Below are positions 1-8,762 of a stretch of 20,731 nucleotides of DNA, piece by piece. The translations under genes and the position numbers were made by a program. Positions within the stretch are counted from its first letter, which is position 1, and each line of letters begins with the position of its first letter. The notes beneath the pieces are model-generated. The model ran no database searches. It saw only the letters and a program-made list of their open reading frames with translations, and was not told the DNA's origin. This DNA comes from Priapulus caudatus (Eukaryota; Priapulida; Priapulimorpha; Priapulimorphida; Priapulidae): assembly GCF_000485595.1 (NCBI RefSeq), contig NW_014577257.1, forward strand, positions 53,907 through 74,637, given 5' to 3'.

Positions 1-377
1 CATTTAACGGGCTTATCACTCGATGCCAGTGAGCTATAAATTTAGCGATGAGCTCGTTCAAACTGGTTATAGATCATATTATCAGGATATTATGATGGCT
101 GTTGATAGAAAGTCACAACACCACCAGAGCAAAAAACGCGTGATAACATAAAACGGAGAGGCGTTTCACCCGAAAAGTTCTCACGCCGGTGAACAATGAT
201 GTCAAAACCCGATGCTATCAATGCTGGTCTTTCAAATGATTATATTCATTTATTGACATCACTTCTGTTGGAAATAAATTCGCATGGGAGTTACGTGTCT
301 GCTTCATCGCAACTTTCACTCTCTACTTCGTTACGTGCCTGCCACGAAGGGGCAGCAGTGGTGACAGCTGCAAATCA

Positions 378-640
378 CAGCAACAAGGGTGATACTTATG
401 GCGATGTCACAGACACACAGCCATAGCACCAAGTAGCCCTAGACACTGTCAACGATCATACCACAGAGACAGACACGGCAACATGGGGGGGGACAACAAC
501 GACGAATAGCACGGACACAGATCACGACAACAAAAGTGACACTGATGACGATGCCACAGACACAGAGCATGCCGACAAGAGTTGTACTGACAACGATCGA
601 TGTCACAGACTCAGATGTCAAGCGACATATGACAGGTGCT
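378..640 (+). repeat. Degenerate ~45-54-bp Asp/Thr-coding tandem repeat (left arm)
   Basis: A CACAGAC-like core recurs near 408, 462, 510, 555 and 604, giving spacings of 45-54 bases. Read from the ATG at 196, one frame stays open to 640 apart from a single TAG at 424-426. It gives repeated acidic peptides such as GDTYGDVTDTQ and DDDATDTEHADKS. The right arm (about 6690-6975) carries the same repeat with different indels that break the frame. It may be a decayed coding exon or a minisatellite that happens to read open. No known protein was recognised. Confidence 0.45.
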
Positions 641-716
641 AGATATATGAGCTTATGCGCTTATGAGCCTTTGATCGTATGTTCGGGGCTTTGTGAGCAC
701 GTGTCATGTGTAACAT

Positions 717-1340
717 TGCATTATTTTCCCTTTCTCCTCCTGCTCCTCTTCCTCCTCCTTCTGCTGCCTCTCTTTATTCTCCTGCCCCTGCTCCTCCTCT
801 TCCTCCTCGCTCCTCTCCTCCTCCTCCTCCTCTCCTCCTGCCCCTCCTTCTCTCCCGTTCCGTTTTTTCTCTACTCATTCTTCTCCGCTGCTCCTCCTCT
901 CCCTCTGCTGTTGCTGCTCCTACCTCACCTTCTCCCCGCCTGCTCTTGCTCCTGCCCTGCTCCTACTCCTACTCCCATTCCGCCTATTCATCTGCCTCTC
1001 CCTTCCCTCATCTCCTCCCGTTTCTGTTGTCGCTCCTTCTCTTCTTGTTTCTCCGTTCCTGCCCCCGCTCCTTCTCCTTCTGTTCTTTTCCTTCCTCTTC
1101 CTGCTGCTTCTGATACTCCACCTCCTCCTCCTCTCCTTCCTCTCCTCTTCCTCTTTCTCATTCCCTCTCTCCGCACATGTCTTCCTCATCCACCACCTCT
1201 TTCTCTTCCAGCTCCTTCTCCGCCTTATCCTCATGTTTCGCACCCTGCCTATTCACATATCCTCCTTCTGTTGCTGATGCCCCTTCATTCTCGATTCCTC
1301 CTTCTCCCTCTCCTCCTCCTGTCCCCCTGTTTCTCCCTAG
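717..1340 (+). repeat. Polypyrimidine (CTC/CTT/CCT) tract, left arm
   Basis: About 620 bases are almost pure C and T on the plus strand, made of irregular CTCCTCCT, TTCTCC and CCTGCT words. Reading frames through it are Leu/Pro/Ser-rich on the plus strand and Arg/Glu/Gly-rich on the minus strand, which is composition and not coding. The right-arm copy is the matching polypurine tract at 5965-6655. Long homopurine/homopyrimidine stretches with mirror symmetry can form intramolecular triplexes, but that property is inferred here. Confidence 0.9.
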
Positions 1341-1880
1341 CAACTCGTACCTCCGCGATCTGGTGAGATAAACCTATAGCGGCGAACATTAGTGTATATA
1401 CATAGCATGGTATTGCTGACTTCCGCTGAATAAAATTTAGCAGGCGACGTTCCTGCCAGTCGTCGTTTGCGCACGTGTCGTGTGGTGTTGCTCATAAACC
1501 ATCCCACACACGCTACCACGCGGCGATCTGATGACGGTCGCATTAGGCAATCGCGACGTTCGTTACTGTGTAACATTGCGCACATCTAGCTTACGTGGAT
1601 GTTACTAATTAATTGCGCATCGATCGCACGCACGCGCTACTCGATAAGTGCGTTGTATATTTAGATGCCGGGGACCGCATCCGTTGCGAAACCTAATTGA
1701 TTCCGGCTGTTTAGATCGTGTGATGCTGAGTGCGTGATACCGCGTTAGTGCGATGCTGACGCAGTTTCAAGTGTATTCGACGCGAAGGAAAGAAGATGCG
1801 CTTGTCACGCCTCGGTCAGGTTGCTGTAAACTGGCCTCCAAACGCCTACTCGTGCACGTTATACACGTACTACAGACATG
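1341..1880 (+). other. Non-repetitive inner part of the left arm, no gene seen
   Basis: This is ordinary mixed sequence between the polypyrimidine tract and the AC microsatellite. It aligns to 5420-5960 in reverse complement with mostly single-base indels. No splice-bounded exon, RNA gene or conserved protein motif was recognised. Confidence 0.6.
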
Positions 1881-1973
1881 CGTCGGCATGCGCCGCACTC
1901 CACACGTACACACATGCGCGCACTCCACACGTACAGACGTGCGCGCACATACGCACACATCACCCCCCCCCCG

Positions 1974-2041
<68 letters not shown>
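1974..2041 (+). repeat. (CA)n microsatellite at the inner edge of the left arm
   Basis: An uninterrupted CA run of about 33 units follows a C-homopolymer. The inverted-repeat homology stops at this C-run, so the microsatellite marks the left arm/loop junction. Irregular ACGC, ACAT and ACGA blocks continue to about 2190. Confidence 0.95.
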
Positions 2042-2042
<1 letters not shown>

Positions 2043-2190
2043 CCACACAAACACACACACACGCAATGCACGCACGCACGCACGCACGCACACACACACG
2101 CACGAACGCACGCACGCATGCACGAATGAACACACGTACACACGCACATACATATACATACACATACGCATACATACACAAATAAACGCA
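2042..2190 (+). repeat. Impure AC/ACGC/ACAT tract
   Basis: Continuation of the preceding CA microsatellite, with ACGC tetramers near 2070-2120 and CATA-type steps near 2145-2180. It is simple sequence with no coding content. Confidence 0.85.
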
Positions 2191-2630
2191 TGATACCAGG
2201 TGATGGCGATGCAGCACTCTGTCTGCTGACAAGTTTAGGCGACAGAAGGCATATACCGCTAGCTTTATCGAATAAACAAATGAGGTCTGCTCAGGCGCCG
2301 AAGCATCTGTTCGAGAGATAAATATCTGTGCTGTGGCTGATGAAACCCTGTTGTATCAACATTAAAAGCTCGTGCCATGCCGCACGACGTTCTCATCTTT
2401 TACGTAGAGTTATCGACCACGGCTGACTATAGAGACTGTTAGTTAGCTGATGCGTTAGTGATGCGTACGTGAATAACTGTGCAGCTTCGCTTACTCGCAG
2501 ACGGCAGGCACTTTAATGGATTCTATATAAAAGTTCTTCCATTTTGCAACTGCTCGAAACATTGAATTAAAGGTTTGAAGCGTGAAGCTGAACCACGCAG
2601 TGTTAGCTGTTGACATAAATTTGGTGTTTA
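2191..2630. other. Unique loop sequence, no gene seen
   Basis: About 440 bases of mixed sequence between two AC microsatellites. A TATA-like word TATATAAAAG lies at 2524-2533, but no start codon or exon follows at a convincing distance. In the gene model proposed here this stretch would be intronic, upstream of the ankyrin exon acceptor. Confidence 0.5.
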
Positions 2631-2658
2631 CACATACGCGCGCGCACACCCCACGACA

Positions 2659-2754
<96 letters not shown>

Positions 2755-2944
2755 CCACACACATACACGCGCACACACACACACACACACACACAACACA
2801 ACACACACACACTACACACACACACACACACACCACACACGCACACACACACACAGCACACACACACACACACACACGCACACACACACACACAACAACA
2901 CGCACAACAACACACAGACACACACCACCACACACACCACACAC

Positions 2945-3011
<67 letters not shown>
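2631..3011 (+). repeat. Long interrupted (CA)n microsatellite
   Basis: About 380 bases almost entirely of CA with scattered single-base interruptions (CCACAC, ACAACA, ACGCAC). It ends about 108 bases upstream of the ankyrin exon acceptor. Thr/His and Val/Cys reading frames through it are artefacts. Confidence 0.95.
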
Positions 3012-3013
<2 letters not shown>

Positions 3014-3118
3014 CTCGCTCGCCCTTCTCCCCAACGACCATTAGAACTTCCCCACAACACATCCCCGATCACCGATCACACCTGCCACGACGCTTCAACG
3101 TGTGCTTGCTGTCCTCAG

Positions 3119-3293
3119 GAGACGAAGTGCCGCATAAAGGCTGTGCATCTGCTGCTGCAGCGTAAAGCCAACGTGAACCTGCAGGACGATCACGGACGTA
3201 CGGCGCTTAGCTACGCCGTCGAACACCAGTGCAACGAGATCGTGCGCATACTCGTACAGAACAACGTCGACCCGGACCTTGCCGACAAGAAAG
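3119..3293 (+). CDS. Internal exon of an ankyrin-repeat protein (exon A)
   Basis: This 175-bp exon has an acceptor (tgctgtcctcag, ending 3118) and a donor (GTAGAG, starting 3294). It enters in phase 0 and leaves with one base of a split codon. It encodes about 58 residues: helix AVHLLLQRKANVNLQDDHG, then GRTALSYAVEHQCNEIVRIL, then VQNNVDPDLADKKG. These match the ankyrin pattern G-TAL--A---C-EIV--L------P---D--G. Ankyrin repeats are protein-interaction modules, so the partner cannot be told. The first residues (ETKCRIKA) complete a helix begun in another exon, which the minus-strand exon at 8763-8902 supplies in matching phase. The exon lies in the inverted-repeat loop on the opposite strand from that partner. 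The overall look recalls ANKRD34-like proteins, but that is memory of the family and not a search result. The frame is intact. Confidence 0.88.
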
Positions 3294-3433
3294 GTAGAGT
3301 CGTGTGGCATAAGATTGCGTTATCATGTGTTATACACGCATACTTACAAGCGGGTATTATGTATGTATATATTTATTTTTTATTTTTTATTTATCCGTGA
3401 TTTTATTTTTAGTATAATATTTATGCTACATTA
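3294..3433. other. Intron start and T-rich sequence
   Basis: Sequence after the exon A donor becomes T-rich (TATTTATTTTTTATTTTTTATTT near 3370-3390) and runs into the ATT microsatellite. No further exon was recognised. Confidence 0.5.
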
Positions 3434-3465
3434 TATTATTATTACTATTATTATTATTATTATTA

Positions 3466-3511
<46 letters not shown>
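3434..3511 (+). repeat. (ATT)n trinucleotide microsatellite
   Basis: About 26 ATT units with one phase break near 3470. Flanked by AT-rich DNA to about 3660. Tyr- or Ile-rich translations across it are artefacts. Confidence 0.95.
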
Positions 3512-3513
<2 letters not shown>

Positions 3514-3662
3514 CGTTATGCATACTATATTATCTTACACGCTTATATATTATATGAAGTCATATATTATTATTCACACATTATTATACGCCTTGCTCCA
3601 AACTTCTACCTTTCACGTATACCACACTTTGTATAATATGTAAATAAATTAATATATATTAT

Positions 3663-3690
3663 CACACACACACACACACACACAAACACA
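3663..3690 (+). repeat. Short (CA)n microsatellite
   Basis: About 11 CA units followed by CAAACACA. Confidence 0.9.
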
Positions 3691-4343
3691 TTCGCTCACT
3701 TACTCATTCAATCATGCGTTCACACTCTCACTCTATTGCTCGCGACACGGTAATAAATCGACCGTACGTGTGCGTCATCACTCGCTTACATATGGAAACA
3801 CGGCTATAATTAACGAACGAGGCGTGAGAGGCCGAATATGACAGGATTCTATTTCTGAGGTGATTCGTATTCCTCTAAAAGCAAATGCAACACTAATAGA
3901 AATAACAGATAACCGGTGTGTGACGTGCGCAATCGAATCCCGTGCCGATGTTGTGAAGGTATCTCGCGTAATTGCGGCCCGTATCTATATTTCTATCATT
4001 CGTGCGTACGCGTGCGTGTTCGAATCTACGTACCTACAAATCGCTAGGTACATGCTGACTAATGACTGCCCCCAGTGACGATGATAAAGCAATTCCTCTT
4101 CGCTATCGATTCCGCACAGGAGCTAGCACCGCGTAAACAGTCTCATCCAACTTAACATTGTTGACACTCGATATCTGAGCCGCCGGAAGGTGATGGCAAA
4201 TCGATTTGGAATCACAAGTTTACGCAATACGACTTGCTCGTTGCTGTGCATTCGCAGGCGTATACACGCGTTCTTTTTTATTTAGAGTCGGATCCGATTC
4301 TAGTAAATCGCAATTCAGTATTATACAAACATAAGTCAGGTAT
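3691..4343. other. Unique loop sequence, no gene seen
   Basis: About 650 bases of mixed, slightly AT-rich sequence. An open frame of 72 codons at 3860-4078 has no recognisable domain, splice-site support or bias, and I do not treat it as a gene. Confidence 0.5.
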
Positions 4344-4352
4344 GCACACACA

Positions 4353-4404
<52 letters not shown>

Positions 4405-4460
4405 CACACACACGCGCGCGCGCATGCACACAACTCCCGCACACACACACATGAATACCA
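4344..4460 (+). repeat. ACGC/AC compound microsatellite
   Basis: Begins with CA repeats, continues as about ten ACGC units, then CA and GC steps, and finishes with further CA. All reading frames here are simple-sequence artefacts. Confidence 0.93.
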
Positions 4461-5327
4461 CACACACACTCACTCATTACGACGTAGCTTTACCTGTCGG
4501 ATGCAAATAGGCCACACATAAATATGACACACAGTATATAGTAAAATAGAACGTATATTGACAAAACTCGTTGTTATTTTCTAGAACGTCATATTATATC
4601 TGTCGTGCGCCATTAAAATGTGCAGAATTAGATTATGAAGAACAGAAGTCGTGATTTAAGATCGTAAGCAAACTAAGGATGTTATGGAAATTTCCTACGC
4701 TTAATAACATTTTATAGGGAGACGAACGTTTTTGTTTCTGTTTCTATAAATCGTCTGACCACTATATAATTACTGACGGTTCATCACCATGGGGATGTTA
4801 CGCGTCGTCGTCCGACCAATTGGAGGACCAGGAGCCCGGACATTTGAGCTGATGCGATGTTTAGTGCGTACATTACCTAGGCTGGCCCACGTGTCTACAA
4901 ATGGTATGCATACGCAGATGGGTGCATTCGTAGATACGTACTGGGAAACTTTAAAATTTTCCTAGAAAAGTGTAGCCTCTATTCAGTTGTGCAGCTGCTT
5001 TTAAGCCATAAAAGTGGGAACCGCGAGTAAACCTGCGATGGATTCTTAACGCAGGTTCCGCATATGACGAAAATCACATTGAGTCCATCTGAAGCGAACA
5101 GTTACTTAGCTATAATGACGCCACGCATAAAGGAGTCGCCAAAACAGTTATTCTTGGCTCACAAATAGGAACCAATAGAGGATTTAATAGAGGTCGCGTT
5201 GCTTCTGGCGATATTAGCTGTGTCTGTGTCGCAGTGGAAGCAAACACGCTACAGAGCCGCGTTGTTACTATGGCAACAAATCGGCGCGTGCCGATTCCGC
5301 AAATCTGTTGATAAACGATATCTGATA
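4461..5327. other. Unique loop sequence, no gene seen
   Basis: About 870 bases between the compound microsatellite and the right inverted-repeat arm. No splice-bounded exon or RNA gene was recognised. It contains an X-box-like palindrome near its right end (5264-5277). Confidence 0.5.
5264..5277. promoter_or_regulatory. RFX X-box-like imperfect palindrome
   Basis: GTTACTATGGCAAC closely matches the known RFX-family X-box form GTTNCCATGGNAAC, with one deviation in the first half-site. RFX proteins bind X-boxes upstream of many ciliary genes in animals. No ciliary gene is visible next to it, so function is unproven. Confidence 0.25.
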
Positions 5328-5964
5328 GGGGGGATGTGTGCGTACGTGCGCGCACGTCTGTACGTGTGGAGTGCGCGCATGTGTGTACGTGTGGAGTGCG
5401 CGCGCATGCCGACGCATGTCTGTAGTACGTGTATAACGTGCACGAGTAGGCGTTTGGAGGCCAGTTTACAGCAACCTGACCGAAGCGTGACAAGCACATC
5501 GTCTTTCCTGCGTCGAATACACTTGAAACTGCGTCAGCATCGCACTAACGCGGTATCACGCACTCAGCATCAGCACCGATTTAAACAGCGGAATCCAATT
5601 AGGTTTCGCAACGGATGCGGTCCCCCGCATCTAAATATACAACCGCATTAATCAGGTAGCGCGTGCGTGCGATCGATGCGCAATTAATTAGTAAACATCC
5701 ACGTAAGCTAGATGTGCGCAATGTACACAGTAACGAACGTCGCGATTGCCTAATGCGACCGTCATCAGATCGCCGCGTGGTACGTGTGTGGGATGGTTTA
5801 TGAGCAACACCACACGTCATGTGCCAAACGACGACTGCAGGGAACGTCGCCTGCTAAATTTTATTCAGCGGAAAGTAGCAAATACCATTGCTATGTATAT
5901 ATATATACCACTAATGTTCGCCGCTATAGGTTTATCTCACCAGATCGCGGGAGGTACGAGGTTG

Positions 5965-6655
5965 CTAGGGAGGAACAGGGGGAACAGGAGGAGGAGAGGG
6001 AGAAGGAGGAATCGAGAAATGAAGGGGCATCAGCAACAGAAGGAGGATATGTGAATAGGACAGGGTGCGAAACATGAGGATAAGGCGGAGAAGGAGCTGG
6101 AAGAGAAAGAGGTGGTGGATGAGGAAGACATGTGGCGGAGAAGGGGAATGAAAAAGAGGAAGAGAAGAGGAAGGAGGAGGAGGAGGAGGTGGAGTATCAG
6201 AAGCAGCAGGAAGAGGAGGAACAAGAACAGAAGGAGAAGGAGCGGGGCAGGAAACGGAGAACAAGAAGAGAAGGAGCGACAACAGAAAGGGGAGGAGGAT
6301 GAGGGAAGGGAGAGGCAGATGAATAGGCGGGGATGGGAGTAGGAGTAGGAGCAGGGCATGAGCAAGAGCAGGCGGAGAAGGTGAGGTAGGAGCAGCAACA
6401 GCAGAGGGAGAGGAGGAGCAGCAGGAGAAGAATGAGTAGGATAAAAAGCGGAACGGGAGGAGAAGGAGGAGAAGAGGAGGAGGAGCAGCAGGAGAAGAAT
6501 GAGTAGGAGAAAAGCGAAACGGGAGGAGAAGGGGGGAAGAGGAGGAGGAAGAGCAGGAGAAGGAGGAGCAGGAGCAGGGGCAGGAGAATAAAGAGAGGCA
6601 GCAGGAAGAGGAGGAAGAGGAGCAGGAGGAGGAGCAGGAGGAGGAGGAAGGGAAA
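5965..6655 (-). repeat. Polypurine (GGA/GAA) tract, right arm
   Basis: About 690 bases of nearly pure A and G, the reverse complement of the pyrimidine tract at 717-1340. Words such as GGAGGAGGA, AGCAGGAG and AAGAGG dominate. Arg/Glu-rich and Ser/Leu/Pro-rich frames through it are compositional. Confidence 0.9.
6416..6551 (+). repeat. 68-bp tandem duplication inside the right-arm polypurine tract
   Basis: The unit starting GAGCAGCAGGAGAAGAATGA at 6416 recurs at 6484 with a few changes. The left arm has a single copy at about 835-900. The duplication therefore arose, or was introduced, in one arm only. Confidence 0.8.
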
Positions 6656-6689
6656 ATAAAATATGAACGCATAAGCTCATATATCTAGC

Positions 6690-6975
6690 ACCTGTCACAT
6701 GTCGCTTGACATCTGAGTCTGTGACATCGATCGTTGTCAGTACAACTCTTGTCGGCATGCTCTGTGTCTGTGGCATCGTCATCAGTGTCACCTTTGTTGT
6801 CGTGATCTGTGTCAGTGCCATCGTCGTTGTTAGCGCCCCCCATGTTGCCGTGGTCTGTCTCTGTGGTATCGTTGACAGTGTCTAGTGCCTACTTGGTGCT
6901 ATGCTGTGTGTCTGTGACATCGCCATCAGTATCACCCTTGTTGCCATGTGATTTGCAGCTGTCACCACTGCTGCC
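6690..6975 (-). repeat. Degenerate Asp/Thr-coding tandem repeat (right arm)
   Basis: Counterpart of 378-640. On the minus strand the words GATGCCACAGACACAGAGCA and GATGTCACAGACACACAG recur. Indels relative to the left arm shift the frame, and a stop follows the HSTK-coding stretch, so no continuous product is possible. Confidence 0.45.
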
Positions 6976-7334
6976 CCTTCGTGGCAGGCAACGTAACGAA
7001 GTAGAAGTGAAAGGTTGCGATGAAGCAGACACGTAACTCCCATGCAAATTTATTTCCAACAAAAGTGATGTCAATAAATGAATATAATCATTTGAAATGA
7101 CCAGCATTGATAGCATCGGGTTTTGGACATCATTGTTCACCGGCGTGAGAACTTTTTCGGGTGAAAACGCCCTCTCCGTTTTATGTTATCCACGCGTCCT
7201 TTTTGCTCTGGTGTGTTGTGACTTTCTATCAACAGCCATCATAATATCCTGATAATATCATCTATAAACCAGTTTGAACGAGCTCATCGCTAAATTTATA
7301 GCTCACTGGCATCGAGTGATAAGCCCGTTAAATG

Positions 7335-7526
7335 CACATGGTGTAATGAAATTGAATCTGCATCCTGCAAAGACGCTACATTCCTTCTCTCCCCATTGCT
7401 ACGTACGTCTTTCTGAATATTTGTAATTCTTGTAATTGTTGTTAATTTTTGTTTACTATTGTAAATATTATATGATGTGTAAATATCCATCGCTACACAT
7501 TGTAAACGCATGAAATCTAGCAACAC
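7335..7526. other. AT-rich sequence outside the right arm
   Basis: Contains repeated TTGTAAT words near 7421-7450. It ends in a CGCATGAAATCTAGCAACAC stretch that resembles the tail of the tandem units that follow. No gene seen. Confidence 0.45.
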
Positions 7527-7925
7527 GATTGTTGAATACATACGGTAAAGTGGCAGTGGATCTACATCTTATACACATGGGCCAGGCCTCCCGTTCGCAC
7601 ATTCACTGCTATACGCCTTGTCAAGGCATGGCATCCTATAACAAGGTTGTTGAATCTAGGGTTCGTGTCAGTCTATCTGCATCACACACATATGATCCAA
7701 GTCGCCCCCTCACGCATGTATGTTTATTGCTATACTTCCTATAAACGCATGGCATCCCATATCAAGACTGTCAAATCTTCACTTGATAGTGGCAGTGAAT
7801 CTACATCACGTATAGAGACAGTCAAGGCTTTCACGTCTTACATGTTAATTGCTACGCCTTATAATTAAACAAGGTTGTCGAATCTTGGCGTACGTGGTTA
7901 CATTGCATCTGCACCTTCGCTTCAT
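7527..7925 (+). repeat. Degenerate tandem repeat of ~107-121-bp units
   Basis: Units begin at about 7527, 7646, 7767 and 7874 with GTTGTTGAAT-like starts (GATTGTTGAA, GTTGTTGAATCT, ACTGTCAAATCT, GTTGTCGAATCT). They share internal words (TCTACATC or TCTGCATC, ATTGCTATAC or ATTGCTACGC) and tails (GGCATCC-ATA-CAAG). The fourth unit is interrupted near 7925 by the MITE. The units are strongly diverged, so this is an old satellite-like array. Confidence 0.7.
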
Positions 7926-8179
7926 ACCACAGGCACTTGGAGCATTTCAATAAAATATAACGCTAAATAAACACGAAATGTATTTACTACCAAAGTCTTA
8001 ATGCTTCTCTACTCTCTTTCGCCTAGTATTGCCGACAAATTCCTGTAAATGCCGTTCAAATGCTTCTCTGCAACACGCATGCACACCGCACGCACGCCGC
8101 CGCACGTTTACACTAATATATTTCGTGTTTATTTAGCATTATATTTCAGTGAAACGCTCCAAGTGCCTGTGCTTCATAC
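7920..8179. mobile_element. Complete hAT-like MITE (244 bp) with 8-bp target duplication
   Basis: The element spans 7928-8171. It starts CACAGGCACTTGGAGC and ends with its exact reverse complement. Imperfect inverted homology continues to about 53 bases per side and includes the shared CTAAATAAACACGAAAT (7963-7979) and its complement near 8120-8136. Both sides are flanked by CTTCATAC (7920-7927 and 8172-8179), a perfect 8-bp target-site duplication. An 8-bp duplication with CA...TG ends fits non-autonomous hAT elements; P-type elements also make 8-bp duplications. The interior of roughly 140 bases has no coding capacity. The element landed in the fourth unit of the ~118-bp repeat, so it is younger than that array. 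Confidence 0.88.
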
Positions 8180-8392
8180 GGGTAAATAAAAGACGAATGG
8201 ACGTTGCGAGCGGTACGATCGAGTCGCCATCACGCGAGACGACCCGCATAATGAATACGGTCGCTGGTGATGCTCCGGTCGGTCCGTCGATAATTTTGTC
8301 CCATTAATAAAACATTAGTTCTATTAGTTCACGTCGTATCAATTCACATAGATTGTGTGCAGCTGTGAGCACCATTAGGAAGCAATGGAATG
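8180..8392. other. Unique sequence, no gene seen
   Basis: Mixed sequence with CpG-containing words such as CGATCGAGTCGCCATCACGC. No exon or RNA gene was recognised. Confidence 0.4.
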
Positions 8393-8475
8393 AGCGAAGC
8401 GAGAGGGAGAGGACGAGGGATTAGGGAGAGGCGAGGGGTGGAGAGAGAAGAAGTGGAGGAAGGAGGTAGGAGAAT
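8393..8475 (+). repeat. Short purine-rich tract
   Basis: About 80 bases dominated by GAGAGG, GGGAGAGG and GGAGGAAGG words. It is similar in composition, but not alignable in detail, to the polypurine tract of the right inverted-repeat arm. Confidence 0.7.
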
Positions 8476-8611
8476 ACGGCAAGTACATGCAGCTTGGGAA
8501 GTCGCCCTCAATAATAAAGTCGCTTAGCACACCAACAATCTTGTTGAAGGGATTCGTGACCGAATGTTTATCATATCGTATAAAATCTGTACCTTTATCT
8601 GTCCACGTCTA

Positions 8612-8690
8612 TACACACACACATACACACGCGCACACGCACACGCAAACACACATGTCTATATATATATATATTTATATTTATATATAT
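8612..8690 (+). repeat. Compound CA / TA microsatellite
   Basis: CA with CGCA interruptions to about 8655, then TA/TTTATA repeats to 8690. It lies about 70 bases beyond the donor of the minus-strand ankyrin exon, inside its intron. Confidence 0.9.
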
Positions 8691-8762
8691 GGAAACGTGC
8701 TTATTATATATAAGCACTTCTCTATATGTATATCGTCTGATTTCGCACGAATAAGCACCTAC

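Larger units (their letters stand above)
1..1970 (+). repeat. Left arm of a ~2-kb inverted repeat
   Basis: The whole stretch is the reverse complement of 5328-7334. Anchors: the first bases CATTTAACGGGCTTATCACT pair with bases ending at 7334; CCTATAGCGG at 1373 pairs with 5921-5930; the run ending CACACATCACCCC near 1970 pairs with GGGGGGATGTGTG at 5328. The copies differ by scattered substitutions and many single-base indels, plus a 68-bp tandem duplication found only in the right arm. The left arm begins at the window edge, so its outer limit is unknown. No transposase or reverse transcriptase was recognised inside. It could be a segmental inverted duplication, the terminus of a large foldback element, or partly an assembly product. 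Confidence 0.93.
5328..7334 (-). repeat. Right arm of the ~2-kb inverted repeat
   Basis: Reverse-complement copy of 1-1970. The inner boundary is sharp: homology begins at GGGGGGATGTGTG (5328) and the preceding GATATCTGATA is absent from the left arm. The left arm instead has a longer C-run followed by CA repeats. The outer match ends at 7334 only because the left arm meets the window edge, so the arm may extend further. It is about 37 bases longer than the left arm, mostly because of a tandem duplication at 6416-6551. Confidence 0.93.

Noticed and set aside
536-1366. Leu/Pro/Ser-rich 276-codon frame in the left arm
   Set aside because: It is the translation of the polypyrimidine tract. The other frames of the tract are equally open and low-complexity, and the right-arm copy does not preserve one frame.
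1974-3011. CRISPR-like regular repeats
   Set aside because: These are dinucleotide microsatellites in eukaryotic DNA, with no repeat-spacer structure.
2582-3400. 272-codon frame joining Thr/His repeats to the ankyrin peptide
   Set aside because: Only 3119-3293 is exon-like. The upstream part is the CA microsatellite, and a clear acceptor separates the two.
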